Assembly (NCBI GenBank): GCA_910584745.1
Contig: CAJUDG010000002.1
Coordinates: 1 to 64,000, forward strand
Source of the DNA: an uncultured Eubacteriales bacterium
GTDB taxonomy: Bacteria > Bacillota > Clostridia > Oscillospirales > Acutalibacteraceae
Direction: 5' to 3'
DNA length: 64,000 nucleotides
Position 1 is the stretch's first letter. Each line of letters begins with the position of its first letter. Of the stretch, positions 16,500 through 25,356 are shown piece by piece. The position numbers were made by a program, and so were the translations under genes. The notes beneath the pieces were generated by a model. It had not been told where the DNA came from and made no database searches. It saw nothing but the letters and a program-made list of their open reading frames with translations.

Positions 16500-17825
16500 A
16501 TGTTCACAAACAAAGACCTTAAAAACCTCATCGTCCCGCTGTTCCTGGAACAGCTTTTGGTAATGCTGGTGGGCATCGCCGACACCTTCATCGTCAGCTA
16601 TGCCGGGGAGGCGGCTGTCTCCGGGGTGTCGCTGGTGAACTCGTTCAGCACCATCTTTATCTACCTGTTCACGGCGCTGGCTTCGGGCGGAGCTGTAATA
16701 ATCAGCCAGTACATAGGCCGCGGGGTGAAGGAGGATGCGGGTGAAGCCGCCAGCCAGCTTCTTACCTCGTCCACCCTGTTCTCCCTGATAATCTCAATTA
16801 TTATTTTGGCCTTGCACAGGCCCATGCTCAGTCTGCTATTCGGCCAGGTGGAGCCCGACGTCATGGACGCCTGCACAATCTACCTGCAAATTTCCGTCTT
16901 CTCCTACCCGGCCCTGGCGGTCTACAACGCGGGCGCGGCCCTGTACCGGAGCATGGGCAGGACCAGTGTCACCATGTACATCTCCATCGCCGCCAACGCC
17001 ATCAACGTCGCGGGCAACCTCATCGGCGTGTTCGTACTGAAAGCTGGGGTGGCAGGCGTGGCATGGCCTACCCTTATCGCCCGGGTGTTCTCGGCAGTGG
17101 TGATTACCGTGCTGTGCTTTGGCAAGGGAGTTGACGTGAACTATACGTGGAAACAGATATGCAAATGGAACGGCGAACTCATGAAGCGCATTTTGCGCAT
17201 TGCCGTGCCGAATGGGGTTGAGAACGGCATATTTCAGCTGGTGAAGGTGGCGCTCTCCAGCGTGGTGGCACTGTTCGGCACCTACCAGATAGCCGCCAAC
17301 GGCATTGCCCAGAGCATATGGAGTTTAGCTGCCCTCGCCGGGGTGACTATGGGCCCGGTGTTCATCACGGTGATAGGGCAGTGCATGGGCGCGGGCGACA
17401 CGGCCCAGGCTGAGCACTATTTCAAGAAGCTGTTGAAAATCACCCTCACCATCTCCCTTGTGTGGAACGTCCTGGTGTTTGCCATTACGCCAATCATGAT
17501 GAACTTCTATCAGATTTCCGATGAAGCTAAGCAGCTAGTCATCATTCTCGTGCTCATCCACAACGTGTTCAACACCGTAGCCTTCCCAATGTCCGGGCCG
17601 CTCTCTAACGGCCTGCGGGCCGCGGGGGATATCAAGTTCACCATGATAGTCTCTATCGCGTCGACTATTGGCGGGCGGCTGGTGTTCTCGATACTGTTTG
17701 CCATGGGCCTGAACTGGGGCGTAATAGGCATTGCGGCGGCTATGTGTCTGGACTGGGTGATTCGGGCGGTGATCTTTACGGCGCGTTATAAGTCCGGCAA
17801 GTGGAAGAAATTTAAGGTGATCTGA
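16500..17825 (+). CDS. MATE family efflux transporter
   Basis: 441-residue integral membrane protein with about 12 helices in two MatE repeats. The N-terminal LIVPLFLEQLLVMLVGIADT and second-repeat RIAVPNGVENGIFQLVK starts are typical. The family uses Na+ or H+ gradients to export cationic drugs or metabolites. I chose the ATG at 16500 with GGGAGGG 6-7 nt upstream; the frame upstream of it lacks support. The LysR gene follows 14 nt downstream on the same strand, suggesting they are co-expressed and that the regulator controls this pump. Confidence 0.92.
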   Translation: MFTNKDLKNLIVPLFLEQLLVMLVGIADTFIVSYAGEAAVSGVSLVNSFSTIFIYLFTALASGGAVIISQYIGRGVKEDAGEAASQLLTSSTLFSLIISIIILALHRPMLSLLFGQVEPDVMDACTIYLQISVFSYPALAVYNAGAALYRSMGRTSVTMYISIAANAINVAGNLIGVFVLKAGVAGVAWPTLIARVFSAVVITVLCFGKGVDVNYTWKQICKWNGELMKRILRIAVPNGVENGIFQLVKVALSSVVALFGTYQIAANGIAQSIWSLAALAGVTMGPVFITVIGQCMGAGDTAQAEHYFKKLLKITLTISLVWNVLVFAITPIMMNFYQISDEAKQLVIILVLIHNVFNTVAFPMSGPLSNGLRAAGDIKFTMIVSIASTIGGRLVFSILFAMGLNWGVIGIAAAMCLDWVIRAVIFTARYKSGKWKKFKVI

Positions 17826-17839
17826 GAAAGGAAAGGTTT

Positions 17840-18700
17840 ATGGAACTTCGCGTCCTGAGATATTTTTACACCGTGGCGAGAGAGGGAAACATCACCCGCG
17901 CCGCCCAGCTTTTGCACGTGACCCAGCCCACCCTGTCCCGGCAGCTAATGCAGCTTGAGGAGGAATTGGGTACGGTGCTGTTCCACCGCATCGTGCTGAC
18001 AGAGGACGGAATGCTCTTAAAGCGCCGGGCCCAAGAACTCTTGGAGCTGGCCGACAAGACCCAAAAGGAATTTCAGAGCCGGGAGGAATTATCCGGGGAG
18101 ATAGCCATCGGCTGCGGGGAGACCTGCAATATGGCGTACCTCTCTGACCTGATGGTGTCCTTTCGGGAGGAGCACCCCCTGGTGCGGTTCAGGGTCTACA
18201 GCGCATCGGCTGATGAAGCCAAGGACCGCATGGAGAGCGGCCTTTTAGACCTGGGACTGCTGATGGAGCCGGTGGACCTCTCGCGGTATCACACCGTGCC
18301 GATGCCCTGCCGGGAGCGGTGGTGCGCCCTGGTGCGGGAGGACTGCCCCCTGGCGGCGCTCCCCTCTGTCACCCCGGAGGACCTGGCCCCGTACCCGCTG
18401 CTGCTCTCCTGGCGGGAGCAGGTGCTGGACATGCTGGGCCGGTGGCTGGGGGAGGAGCTCTTCCACCGGGTGACGGTGGCCGCCCGGTACAACCTTATAA
18501 ACAACGCGGCTGTCATGGTGCACAGCGGCATGGGCGCGGCCCTGACCCTGGACCGGGGCTTTGCGCCCCACCCGGGCCTCAGAAATGTTCCCCTTTCCCC
18601 GGCCCTTGAGAGCGGCGCGGTGCTGGCCTGGAAGCAGGGACAGACCCGGTCCAGGACGGTGGAGCAGTTTATCTGGCATATAAAAAGCGCGCGGTTATAG
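17840..18700 (+). CDS. LysR family transcriptional regulator
   Basis: 286-residue LysR protein. Winged HTH at ~1-60 (LRYFYTVAREGNITRAAQLL, HVTQPTLSRQLMQLEEELGT) and a periplasmic-binding-like effector domain at ~90-285. GAAAGG precedes the ATG. Same strand and 14 nt downstream of the MATE gene, an atypical arrangement since LysR genes are usually divergent from their target. It probably senses a pump substrate, but no ligand is predicted. Confidence 0.92.
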   Translation: MELRVLRYFYTVAREGNITRAAQLLHVTQPTLSRQLMQLEEELGTVLFHRIVLTEDGMLLKRRAQELLELADKTQKEFQSREELSGEIAIGCGETCNMAYLSDLMVSFREEHPLVRFRVYSASADEAKDRMESGLLDLGLLMEPVDLSRYHTVPMPCRERWCALVREDCPLAALPSVTPEDLAPYPLLLSWREQVLDMLGRWLGEELFHRVTVAARYNLINNAAVMVHSGMGAALTLDRGFAPHPGLRNVPLSPALESGAVLAWKQGQTRSRTVEQFIWHIKSARL

Positions 18701-18708
18701 CCGGGCGG

Positions 18709-19038
18709 TCATTCCGGCAGGTTGCGTTCGCCCCAGGCCTTCATATAGCTGAGAACGTCCGTAAAGCTCTCCCCCAGCTCTGAGAGGGTATATTCCACCC
18801 TTGGGGGGACCTCCCGAAAGTCGTGACGTATCAGGAAGCCGTCGGCCTCCAGCTCCCGAAGCTGCTTTGTCAGGGAGGACTCCGTTATTTCCCCAAGCTG
18901 GCGGCGCAGGGCCCCGAACCTGCGCACGTCCTCGAAGGCGATATAGTAGAGTATCTCAAGCTTCCACTTGCCGCCCAGTATTTTTTGCAGCGTCGACATG
19001 GTCTTGCAGCGCCGGACCGCAGTCTCTGTTTTTCTCAT
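18709..19038 (-). CDS. HxlR family winged-helix regulator
   Basis: 109-residue HxlR-type regulator (TLQKILGGKWKLEILYYI ... GEITESSLTKQLRELEADGF ... VPPRVEYTLSELGESF). The N-terminal MRKTETAVRRC carries the single Cys seen in many redox-sensing HxlR/YodB proteins, though this is only suggestive. AGGAGG precedes the ATG. It is divergent from the radical-SAM gene and shares an intergenic region containing a perfect palindrome, so autoregulation and control of the neighbour are likely. Confidence 0.9.
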   Translation of the reverse strand: MRKTETAVRRCKTMSTLQKILGGKWKLEILYYIAFEDVRRFGALRRQLGEITESSLTKQLRELEADGFLIRHDFREVPPRVEYTLSELGESFTDVLSYMKAWGERNLPE

Positions 19039-19060
19039 TTTTACCGCCTCCTATGGACAG

Positions 19061-19089
19061 ATCATACACCTTGCCCATGTAAAAAGCAA
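19061..19089 (-). promoter_or_regulatory. Promoter of the HxlR gene
   Basis: On the minus strand, TTGCTT (19089-19084), 17-nt spacer, TATGAT (19066-19061). The palindromic operator lies just upstream of the -35 box. Confidence 0.65.
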
Positions 19090-19099
19090 GGTACTGCGA

Positions 19100-19116
19100 A
19101 AAAGTACCGTACTTTT
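19100..19116. promoter_or_regulatory. Perfect 17-bp palindrome, candidate HxlR operator
   Basis: AAAAGTAC-C-GTACTTTT, perfect 8-bp arms. A partial third half-site GTACT (19091-19095) precedes it. The GTAC...GTAC form fits operators of the HxlR/YodB family. The site lies between the two divergent start regions, close to the -35 area of the radical-SAM gene (TATAAT at 19135-19140). Confidence 0.65.
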
Positions 19117-19166
19117 ATTTTTTCCGTACAGTGGTATAATGGCAGAAAAACTTAGGAGGTACTGCC

Positions 19167-20102
19167 ATGCACTACACAGGGACCATATGGCGGCCGCCCT
19201 ATGAGGCTTCCTCGCTGCTGCTGGAGGTCACGGCCGGCTGCACACACCATAGGTGCAAATTCTGCACGCTCTATAACGATCTGCCCTTCGGTTTTCGGAT
19301 GTCGCCACTTGAGGATATAGAGAGCGACCTGCGGGAGGCGCAGCTTTTGAGCGCCGACCTCATGGCGATGCTGTCGGCCCGGCTGCAGGGGATACCCAGG
19401 CCGAAGCCCCCGGGGCGGGTATTTCTGACCGGGGCGAACCCATTTGTGCTGAAATCTGACCGGCTTATGGACATTGCCGGGCTGATACGGCTGTATATCC
19501 CCTCTGTCAGGACCATCGGCTGTTTTGCCCGGATAACGGATGTTGCCCGGAAGACGGACGGGGAGCTGGTCTCCCTGGGCGGGGCGGGGTATGACGGCCT
19601 GACCATAGGCGTAGAGACCGGCGACGATGAGGCCCTTGAATTTATGAATAAGGGTTATACAGCCGCGGATATACTGGAGCAGTGCCAAAGGCTGGACCGG
19701 GCCGGTATAGGTTACAGCTTCTTCTACTTAGCGGGCATCTCCGGGGCGGGCCGGGGGGAAGCTGGTGCGAGGGCCTCCGCCGCTGTCTTCAACCGGCTGC
19801 GTCCGGCGCGCGTGGGGGTCAATATGCTGACCGTATACCCGGACTCGGAGCTCTATGGCGAGGTGCTTCGGGGCGCTTGGCGGGAGGAGAGTGAGACCGA
19901 GAAGTACCGGGAGGTGCGCGCTCTTATTGAGAGCCTGGAGATATCCACGGAGTTCGCCGCGCTGGGAGCGTCAAACGCGTTCCAAATTCGGGGGTCCCTG
20001 CCGGAGGATAAGGGGGCGCTTTTGGGGGAGCTTGACAGGATAATTGAAAACGTGGGGGAGGAGGACCTGCGGGAGTACCGCCGGAACCTGCCGCACCTAT
20101 AA
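19167..20102 (+). CDS. Radical SAM protein with CX4CX2C cluster
   Basis: 311-residue radical SAM enzyme. The cluster motif is GCTHHRCKFC at ~24-33, a CX4CX2C spacing instead of the standard CX3CX2C, as found in a small family with GC(S/T)H..CKFC(T/S)MY. The barrel runs to ~240. No extra C-terminal cysteines (no SPASM/twitch cluster) are seen. It is predicted to make a 5'-deoxyadenosyl radical; the substrate is unknown. TTAGGAGG precedes the ATG, and the HxlR gene is divergent. The pairing suggests induction by an electrophile or redox signal, which is inference. Confidence 0.88.
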   Translation: MHYTGTIWRPPYEASSLLLEVTAGCTHHRCKFCTLYNDLPFGFRMSPLEDIESDLREAQLLSADLMAMLSARLQGIPRPKPPGRVFLTGANPFVLKSDRLMDIAGLIRLYIPSVRTIGCFARITDVARKTDGELVSLGGAGYDGLTIGVETGDDEALEFMNKGYTAADILEQCQRLDRAGIGYSFFYLAGISGAGRGEAGARASAAVFNRLRPARVGVNMLTVYPDSELYGEVLRGAWREESETEKYREVRALIESLEISTEFAALGASNAFQIRGSLPEDKGALLGELDRIIENVGEEDLREYRRNLPHL

Positions 20103-20151
20103 ATATATAAGCCCCGCACAGGCTGCTGCCTGGGCGGGGGTATTTTTACCG

Positions 20152-20778
20152 TCACTTCTCCAGGAGTATGTACACACCCTTTTTGAGCTTTCTCAGCTTC
20201 CCCTCGTCACAGAGGCGCTTTATTACCCGCTGCAGCTGCCTGCGGCTGCAGTGGAACTGCATGAGCCCCCGGTTTATGCCGTGCAGGGTGTGGTCCGGCT
20301 GGATGTCCCGAAGGAAGGTGAGCACCCGCTCCTCCACCGAGCGCTCCCGGTGGCCGATAAGGGTATAGGTCACCACCATGCTGTTCATGCACTTCAACAG
20401 GTACATAAGGAACGTACAGTCCCGCTCCAGGGCCGCGCGGTTGCGCCCGATGGGCAGGGCCACGCACAGAAGGTCGTCTACGGCTTCGGCGTACAGGGAC
20501 GGCAGTTCTGGCGCCACGAACTCGACGGCGCCCATGGCGGCGCGATCCACTCCGCGGGACATTGGCAGCCACTTGCCGTCCTCCCTGAGACTATACACCA
20601 GAACGGAGCCCCGAACGGGGAAGAGTATATCCTCAAGGGGCTTGCCCGGGGCGCAGACAAGCTCCCCCTTTTTGTATTCCACCAGCCTGAAATCAAGGCC
20701 CGCCGTCTCGAAGTGACCGAGTATGTCCTCCTGTGCCAAAAGCCGCTTGAGCAGCTTTTCGTCGTGGATGTATCTCAT
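20152..20778 (-). CDS. Crp/Fnr family transcriptional regulator
   Basis: 208-residue Crp/Fnr-type regulator. cNMP-binding-like beta roll at ~20-115 (YKKGELVCAPGKPLEDILFPVRG), dimer helix to ~145, and a C-terminal winged HTH (GLMQFHCSRRQLQRVIKRLC). It lacks the Cys set of Fnr. The ATG at 20778 has GGAG 7 nt upstream; the GTG at 20784 lies inside the spacer. It is divergent from a MATE pump, with a Crp-like inverted repeat between them, so it probably controls that pump. The ligand is unknown. Confidence 0.85.
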   Translation of the reverse strand: MRYIHDEKLLKRLLAQEDILGHFETAGLDFRLVEYKKGELVCAPGKPLEDILFPVRGSVLVYSLREDGKWLPMSRGVDRAAMGAVEFVAPELPSLYAEAVDDLLCVALPIGRNRAALERDCTFLMYLLKCMNSMVVTYTLIGHRERSVEERVLTFLRDIQPDHTLHGINRGLMQFHCSRRQLQRVIKRLCDEGKLRKLKKGVYILLEK

Positions 20779-20800
20779 GTGCACGCTCCTGAAATTTTTA

Positions 20801-20828
20801 TTTTATTGTGCCATATGTCACAATAAAA
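20801..20828. promoter_or_regulatory. Inverted repeat, candidate Crp/Fnr-type operator
   Basis: TTTTATTGTG (20801-20810) - CCATATGT - CACAATAAAA (20819-20828): perfect 10-bp arms. The inner TGTGC-N6-TCACA core is close to the Crp consensus TGTGA-N6-TCACA. It lies between the regulator and the MATE gene, upstream of a TAAAAT -10-like box (20844-20849). Confidence 0.7.
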
Positions 20829-20882
20829 ATCAATGGGGTGTGCTAAAATAGTCCCGGCAAAATACATAAAAGGGGTGTTTCT

Positions 20883-22235
20883 ATGAGAGAAGCAGACAAA
20901 AAAAGCGCGGTTTTTGACACGGAGCACCTGGTGCGCACGTACTTTACCCAGGCGCTGCCGGTGGTGTTCAGCATGATAGTCAGCCTTGTGTACAACCTGG
21001 CGGACACCTACTTCGTGGCCCGCACCGGCAGCACTCTTATAGTGGCCGGGGTGTCCGTATGCGCGCCGGTGTTCACGGTGCTGATGGCCTTCGGCAACGT
21101 CTACGCCCAGGGGGGCAGCTCCCTTATCTCCCGCCTGATGGGCAAGAACGACCAGGGCAGCGTCAAAAGGGTCAGCTCCTTCTGCTTCTATCTGGCCATA
21201 GCCACCGGCGTTGTGCTGGCCGTGCCCATGCTGATATTCCAGGGGCCGGTCCTCAGGATGCTTGGGGCCAGCGACGAGGTCATGCCATACGCCAGGGAGT
21301 ATTATATCGTGCTGGCAGTCAGCGCCCCGGCGATCATACTGCCGTTCATACACTCCAATCTGCTGCGCTGCGAGGGCTCCTCAACCCTGTCCATGCTGGG
21401 CAACGTAGGGGGCTCGGTGGTGAATATAGTCCTCGACCCTGTCTTTATCCAGGTTCTGGGCATGGGAGCGGCGGGCGCGGCCATCGCCACGGTGATAGGC
21501 AACCTTGCAAGCGACCTTTTCTTCCTCATAATTGTCCTTCGGAAAAGCCGGCATCTCTCGGTGGACCCCAGGAGCTGGAGGGTAAGCGGCGGGGAGCTTA
21601 GGCAGATATTCAGCGTGGGGATAACCGCCGCCGTGACAAATATCGCCTCCAGTGCCTGTGTGGTGGTAATAAACCAGTTTCTGAAGGGCTATGGCGACGA
21701 GAAGATAGCCGCCTGGGGCATTGCCAGCAAGGTCTCCATGATAGCTCAGATGGTGCTTATCGGCCTTGCCTTCGGCGGGGTGCCCCTGTTCGGGTACTTG
21801 TACGGCGGCAGGGACTTTAAGAAGCTTAAAAAGCTGCTCAGATTCTGCATGGCGTTCATAAGCGGTTACGGGCTTCTCATGGCGGCGGCAATAATCCTCC
21901 TGGCCCGGCCCCTTGCGGGAGTGTTCATGGATGATCCGGGGGTCACCGCCGACAGCACGCTTATGCTCCGCTGGCAGGTGCTGGGCTCGGCTTTCGCGGG
22001 AATCGTCCTGCTGTTCACCTGCCTGTTCCAGGCCACCGGCAAGGCCGGTCCGGCACTGGCCCTGTCCCTATCCCGTCAGGGGATTCTGTTCCTTGCGGTG
22101 CTGGGGGCAGGCGTGCTCATAGCTGGGTTTGACGGCCTTTTGGCCGCCCAGCCCATAGCGGACGCACTAAGCGCGGGGCTGGCCATAGTCATGTGGCGGG
22201 CGGCCTTCCGCAGGGAGGGCCTCAGCGCAGCGTGA
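20883..22235 (+). CDS. MATE family efflux transporter (second)
   Basis: 450-residue MATE protein, ~12 helices. The N-terminus (YFTQALPVVFSMIVSLVYNL ADTYFVARTG) and the GNVYAQGGSSLISRLMGKND segment are typical of the NorM/DinF-like branch of Firmicutes. AAAAGGGGTG precedes the ATG. Divergently arranged with the Crp/Fnr-type regulator. Its 3' end overlaps the convergent methyltransferase gene by 14 bp. Confidence 0.92.
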   Translation: MREADKKSAVFDTEHLVRTYFTQALPVVFSMIVSLVYNLADTYFVARTGSTLIVAGVSVCAPVFTVLMAFGNVYAQGGSSLISRLMGKNDQGSVKRVSSFCFYLAIATGVVLAVPMLIFQGPVLRMLGASDEVMPYAREYYIVLAVSAPAIILPFIHSNLLRCEGSSTLSMLGNVGGSVVNIVLDPVFIQVLGMGAAGAAIATVIGNLASDLFFLIIVLRKSRHLSVDPRSWRVSGGELRQIFSVGITAAVTNIASSACVVVINQFLKGYGDEKIAAWGIASKVSMIAQMVLIGLAFGGVPLFGYLYGGRDFKKLKKLLRFCMAFISGYGLLMAAAIILLARPLAGVFMDDPGVTADSTLMLRWQVLGSAFAGIVLLFTCLFQATGKAGPALALSLSRQGILFLAVLGAGVLIAGFDGLLAAQPIADALSAGLAIVMWRAAFRREGLSAA

Positions 22236-23394
22236 ACAGCCGGAAGCCGTAGTCGGCGTCTAAGCCGGTCCTTTCCCGCAGGCAGTCCCCGGCCCGGCGT
22301 ATGCGCTCCCGGCCGATATCGCAGATGGTATCATAGCCCGCGTTCCTGGCGGCGCAGCCCTCGGGCAGGGGCTCGGGCAGCTGGACCATTATGAACCGGC
22401 GCGAGCCGCCGTCGGAGATGTTCTGCTCCATCACCGCATGGGCGGTGGAGGCCGTGCCGGAGAAGAAGTCCAGCACGATATCCTCCCCCCGGGTGGTGGC
22501 CGAGATGATGCGTCTCAGCATCCTTACGGACTTCTGTCCCTTGAACTCCTGGTCTATGCCCAGAAGCTTCGATATCTTTTCCCCGGAAAAGGACATGATG
22601 GCGATACTGTTCAGGTCGTCGTATTCGCTGCAGTTCCAGGTGTCCTCGATGGGGTATCTCTCCGGGCGGTTTTCGTGGTTTATAAAGTTCAAAAGCTCCC
22701 GGCCCTGCTTGGGGGTGAGGCCCAGCTCTCTGAACTTTTCCCGGAGTTTCGGGGTGCTCTTTACAAGGGGCTTAAAGTCCCTATTCTCTATGTACAGCTT
22801 TTTGAAGTCCAGCAGCTCCCGGTTTTTTGAGTAGAACAGTATGCTGTCGTGGTTTCGTATAAAGTTCCCGGCGGCGGTCTTATAGCCCGAGATCCAGCCC
22901 ATGCGCCAGATTATCTCCCGCTGGAAATTCTCCTCGCCGAAGACCTCGTCCATAAGCTTCCGAAGGTTTGCGGCCTCGTTATAATCGATGAACACGAAGA
23001 TGGAGCCGTCCTCCCTGAGAAGCTCTTTCGCAAGCTTGAGCCTTGGGTACATCATATTGAGCCAGCCCGCGTGCAGCCGCCCGGCGTCCCCCTGGGAGCG
23101 GCCCTTGGGGCTTGCGAAGTTGTCGCCGTAGATGAAGTCGGAGCCGGTATTATATGGCGGGTCGATGCAGATAAGCTTTATCCGGCCCGAATACTCCCCC
23201 GAAAGCAGCTTAAGGGCATCCAGGTTGTCCCCCCCGATGTACATGTTCCCGGAATCCGTGCCCCCGGGAGCGCCGTCCCGGCCAAATGACCACTTATCAA
23301 CGGGCCGAAGCTCCCCTTGGGCCGGAGTTTCCGCCAGCGCGGCCGCACGGCTTTTCCCGGGCCAGGTGAACTGATAGCTCTCGCAGTTTTCCAT
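22222..23394 (-). CDS. Orphan adenine-specific DNA methyltransferase, type III Mod-like
   Basis: 390-residue amino-methyltransferase. Catalytic motif IV is CIDPPYNTGSDF (~80-91) and the SAM motif I is VLDFFSGTASTAHAVM (~300-315). The order IV before I is that of beta-class enzymes. The N-terminal YQFTWPGKSRAAALAETPAQ ... NMYIGGDNLDALKLL matches type III Mod subunits, but at 390 residues it is much shorter than Mod (~600), so the target-recognition part is reduced. No restriction (res) gene is adjacent. The ATG at 23394 has GGGGAG 10 nt upstream; the in-frame ATG at 23403 is too close to it. Regulation or solitary epigenetic marking are possible. Confidence 0.88.
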   Translation of the reverse strand: MENCESYQFTWPGKSRAAALAETPAQGELRPVDKWSFGRDGAPGGTDSGNMYIGGDNLDALKLLSGEYSGRIKLICIDPPYNTGSDFIYGDNFASPKGRSQGDAGRLHAGWLNMMYPRLKLAKELLREDGSIFVFIDYNEAANLRKLMDEVFGEENFQREIIWRMGWISGYKTAAGNFIRNHDSILFYSKNRELLDFKKLYIENRDFKPLVKSTPKLREKFRELGLTPKQGRELLNFINHENRPERYPIEDTWNCSEYDDLNSIAIMSFSGEKISKLLGIDQEFKGQKSVRMLRRIISATTRGEDIVLDFFSGTASTAHAVMEQNISDGGSRRFIMVQLPEPLPEGCAARNAGYDTICDIGRERIRRAGDCLRERTGLDADYGFRLFTLR

Positions 23395-23533
23395 TTTCAG
23401 CATACTCCCCAGATAAAGATTTGTTCCCGCCTATTATAACATATAGGAGGAAATAGCGCCATATGTTCTGCCGTCAATTTGTGATCTGCTTTAATCCTGC
23501 ATAATAAAGTTATCGTTCTTTTACCCGATGCCC

Positions 23534-23563
23534 TTGACATCCTGCGGACGGGTATGGTATAAT
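23534..23563 (+). promoter_or_regulatory. Sigma-A promoter of the TM2 gene
   Basis: TTGACA (23534-23539), 18-nt spacer, TATAAT (23558-23563): both boxes perfect. It leaves a ~130-nt untranslated leader with no recognised riboswitch. Confidence 0.85.
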
Positions 23564-23703
23564 TTGAAGAACAAAATTCGACAAATGCGGAAAGGTTTTC
23601 AGCCCTATACCGTCTTGCGGTTTATTTCGGCCCGTAGGCTCTGCCCTATGCCCGTCTGTGGACCGTGTAAAAATACATGATATGCATGAAGGAGAGATAA
23701 GTT

Positions 23704-24111
23704 ATGTTCTGTAGAAACTGCGGCAATCCCATGGACCCCAACGCGGCCGTATGCGTCAAGTGCGGCGTGCCCGTGGGCAGCGGCGTGAACTTCTGCCCCA
23801 ACTGCGGCAATCCCACCGACCCCTCTGCGGCGGTCTGCGTCAAGTGCGGCGTCGCCCTTGCCCGCCCTGTTCCCCAGGGCGAGCAGAAATCCAAGCTGGC
23901 TGCGGGCCTTCTGGGTATATTCCTCGGCAGCCTTGGCATCCATAACTTCTATCTGGGCTATACCGTGAAAGCGGTCATCCAGCTGGTTATCACCATTGTC
24001 ACATGCGGCTTTGGCGCTATCGTGTCCTCTATCTGGGGGCTCATCGAGGGCATCCTGATACTTACCGGAAGGATAGCCGTGGACGGCAAGGGCGTGCCGC
24101 TGAAGGAGTGA
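23704..24111 (+). CDS. Double zinc-ribbon TM2-domain membrane protein
   Basis: 135-residue protein. Two tandem zinc ribbons (CRNCGNPMDPNAAVCVKCG and CPNCGNPTDPSAAVCVKCG, ~3-50) are near-identical duplicates. A TM2 domain (~63-125) follows with the family motif GxxGxHxFYLG (GSLGIHNFYLGY) and two membrane helices. The zinc ribbons are cytosolic and probably bind protein or nucleic acid; the exact role is unknown. AAGGAGAG precedes the ATG. It has its own strong promoter and terminator. Confidence 0.92.
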   Translation: MFCRNCGNPMDPNAAVCVKCGVPVGSGVNFCPNCGNPTDPSAAVCVKCGVALARPVPQGEQKSKLAAGLLGIFLGSLGIHNFYLGYTVKAVIQLVITIVTCGFGAIVSSIWGLIEGILILTGRIAVDGKGVPLKE

Positions 24112-24161
24112 CGGCAGGGCCCCGGGGCATTTGAGGAGTTGTATCAGATCTAGAGCAAAAT

Positions 24162-24195
24162 AAAGCGCCGCCTTAGTCTCTGGCGGCGCTTTTTG
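24162..24195 (+). terminator. Rho-independent terminator
   Basis: AAAGCGCCGCC-TTAGTCTCT-GGCGGCGCTTTTT. It can serve the TM2 gene and, in reverse, the convergent DUF362 gene. Confidence 0.88.
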
Positions 24196-24204
24196 CGTCC
24201 AAAA

Positions 24205-25185
24205 TTATCCGGCGAAGGGCTTGACGCCCTCAACTGCCTTTGCGGCGGTGATGTGTACATCGCCATTGTCCAGGTCTACGAGCACATAGCGGTCGCAGCC
24301 CATGCCCAGCTCCTTCATATAGCTGAGCTGCCGGTAGCCGTGGCGGCTCTCTATGCGCTCCAAAAGGTCGTGGTGGTCCTTTTCGGTCATGGCGTGTATC
24401 AGGTCCACCGAGGCCTGGTCCACGGCCAGGATGTCCGTGGAGGCCAGTATGCCCACGTTGGGGGTGACCACCGGCGCGGCCCCGACGCCCTCGCAGTCAC
24501 AGGAGACGGACATGTTCCGAAGGACGTTCACATAGGTGGCGCGCCCATCGAAGAAGTCTATCACGGACTTTGTGGACTCGGTCATCTTCTCCATGAACTC
24601 CTCCTCCACCGTGCCCCACATGGCGCCGTTTTTGCTGTGTATCATGCCCTTGCCTATCCTGCCGTCGGCGCAGCCGATGCCGATGTTCTTGTTGGAGCCG
24701 CCGAAGCCCCCCACGGTATGGCCCTTGAAATGGGTCAGGGCCAGCAGGGACTGATAGCCGGTAAGGGACTTGCCCACGCTCATCTCCTTGAACCACTTGC
24801 CGCCATTTACCGGGAGCATGACGGTGCCCTGCTCGTCGGTGATGTCCACGGTGGTGAAATCGGACCAGCCGTTGACCTTAAGGGTCTCCCGGTGCCGATC
24901 GGTGGTATAGCGGTCGCCGTCGTAGTAGGTGTTGGTCTCGATGATGGTCCCCTGGGGCAGCTCCGCAGCCATAAACTCCTTTACCCAGGCTGCGGGGATG
25001 ATGTTGGGGCCGTTAGGCTCGCCGGTGTGCAGCTTTATGGCCGTTTTGCCGGTTATGGGGCCCTTTACCCGCTCATAGGCCTTTTTAAGGCCGCTCGGGG
25101 ACAGGTCCCTTGTAAAGTAGACTATAGCCTCGGGGCCGGTGCGCTCCTCATAGGGGATATATCTCTGGCCGTCTGTCTTGCTCAT
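24205..25185 (-). CDS. DUF362 domain-containing protein
   Basis: 326-residue DUF362 protein (AIKLHTGEPNGPNIIPAAWV, GYQSLLALTHFKGHTVGGFGG, GCADGRIGKGMIHSKNG). Many DUF362 proteins also carry a 4Fe-4S ferredoxin domain; this one does not, though it keeps conserved Cys (SVSCDCEGVG). It is predicted soluble. The ATG at 25185 has GAGGTG 6 nt upstream. It is a single gene; biochemical function is not established for the family. Confidence 0.88.
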   Translation of the reverse strand: MSKTDGQRYIPYEERTGPEAIVYFTRDLSPSGLKKAYERVKGPITGKTAIKLHTGEPNGPNIIPAAWVKEFMAAELPQGTIIETNTYYDGDRYTTDRHRETLKVNGWSDFTTVDITDEQGTVMLPVNGGKWFKEMSVGKSLTGYQSLLALTHFKGHTVGGFGGSNKNIGIGCADGRIGKGMIHSKNGAMWGTVEEEFMEKMTESTKSVIDFFDGRATYVNVLRNMSVSCDCEGVGAAPVVTPNVGILASTDILAVDQASVDLIHAMTEKDHHDLLERIESRHGYRQLSYMKELGMGCDRYVLVDLDNGDVHITAAKAVEGVKPFAG

Positions 25186-25303
25186 GCTTATCACCTCGTA
25201 TAAAGATTTGTGCCGGGCCCATTATACCACGCCCGGACAAAAAAAGCAAATTTAATCAAAGTTTTTGTTAGAAATGGGGCTTTTCAAATAAGCGGTCTTG
25301 GTG

Positions 25304-25309
25304 TATAAT
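25304..25309 (+). promoter_or_regulatory. -10 box upstream of the esterase gene
   Basis: TATAAT at 25304-25309, with only a weak -35 (TTTTCA, 17 nt upstream at 25281-25286). Confidence 0.5.
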
Positions 25310-25356
25310 ACATAGTATAAGCAGTTTTGTACAAAAAATATAAGGAGCTGATGAAA

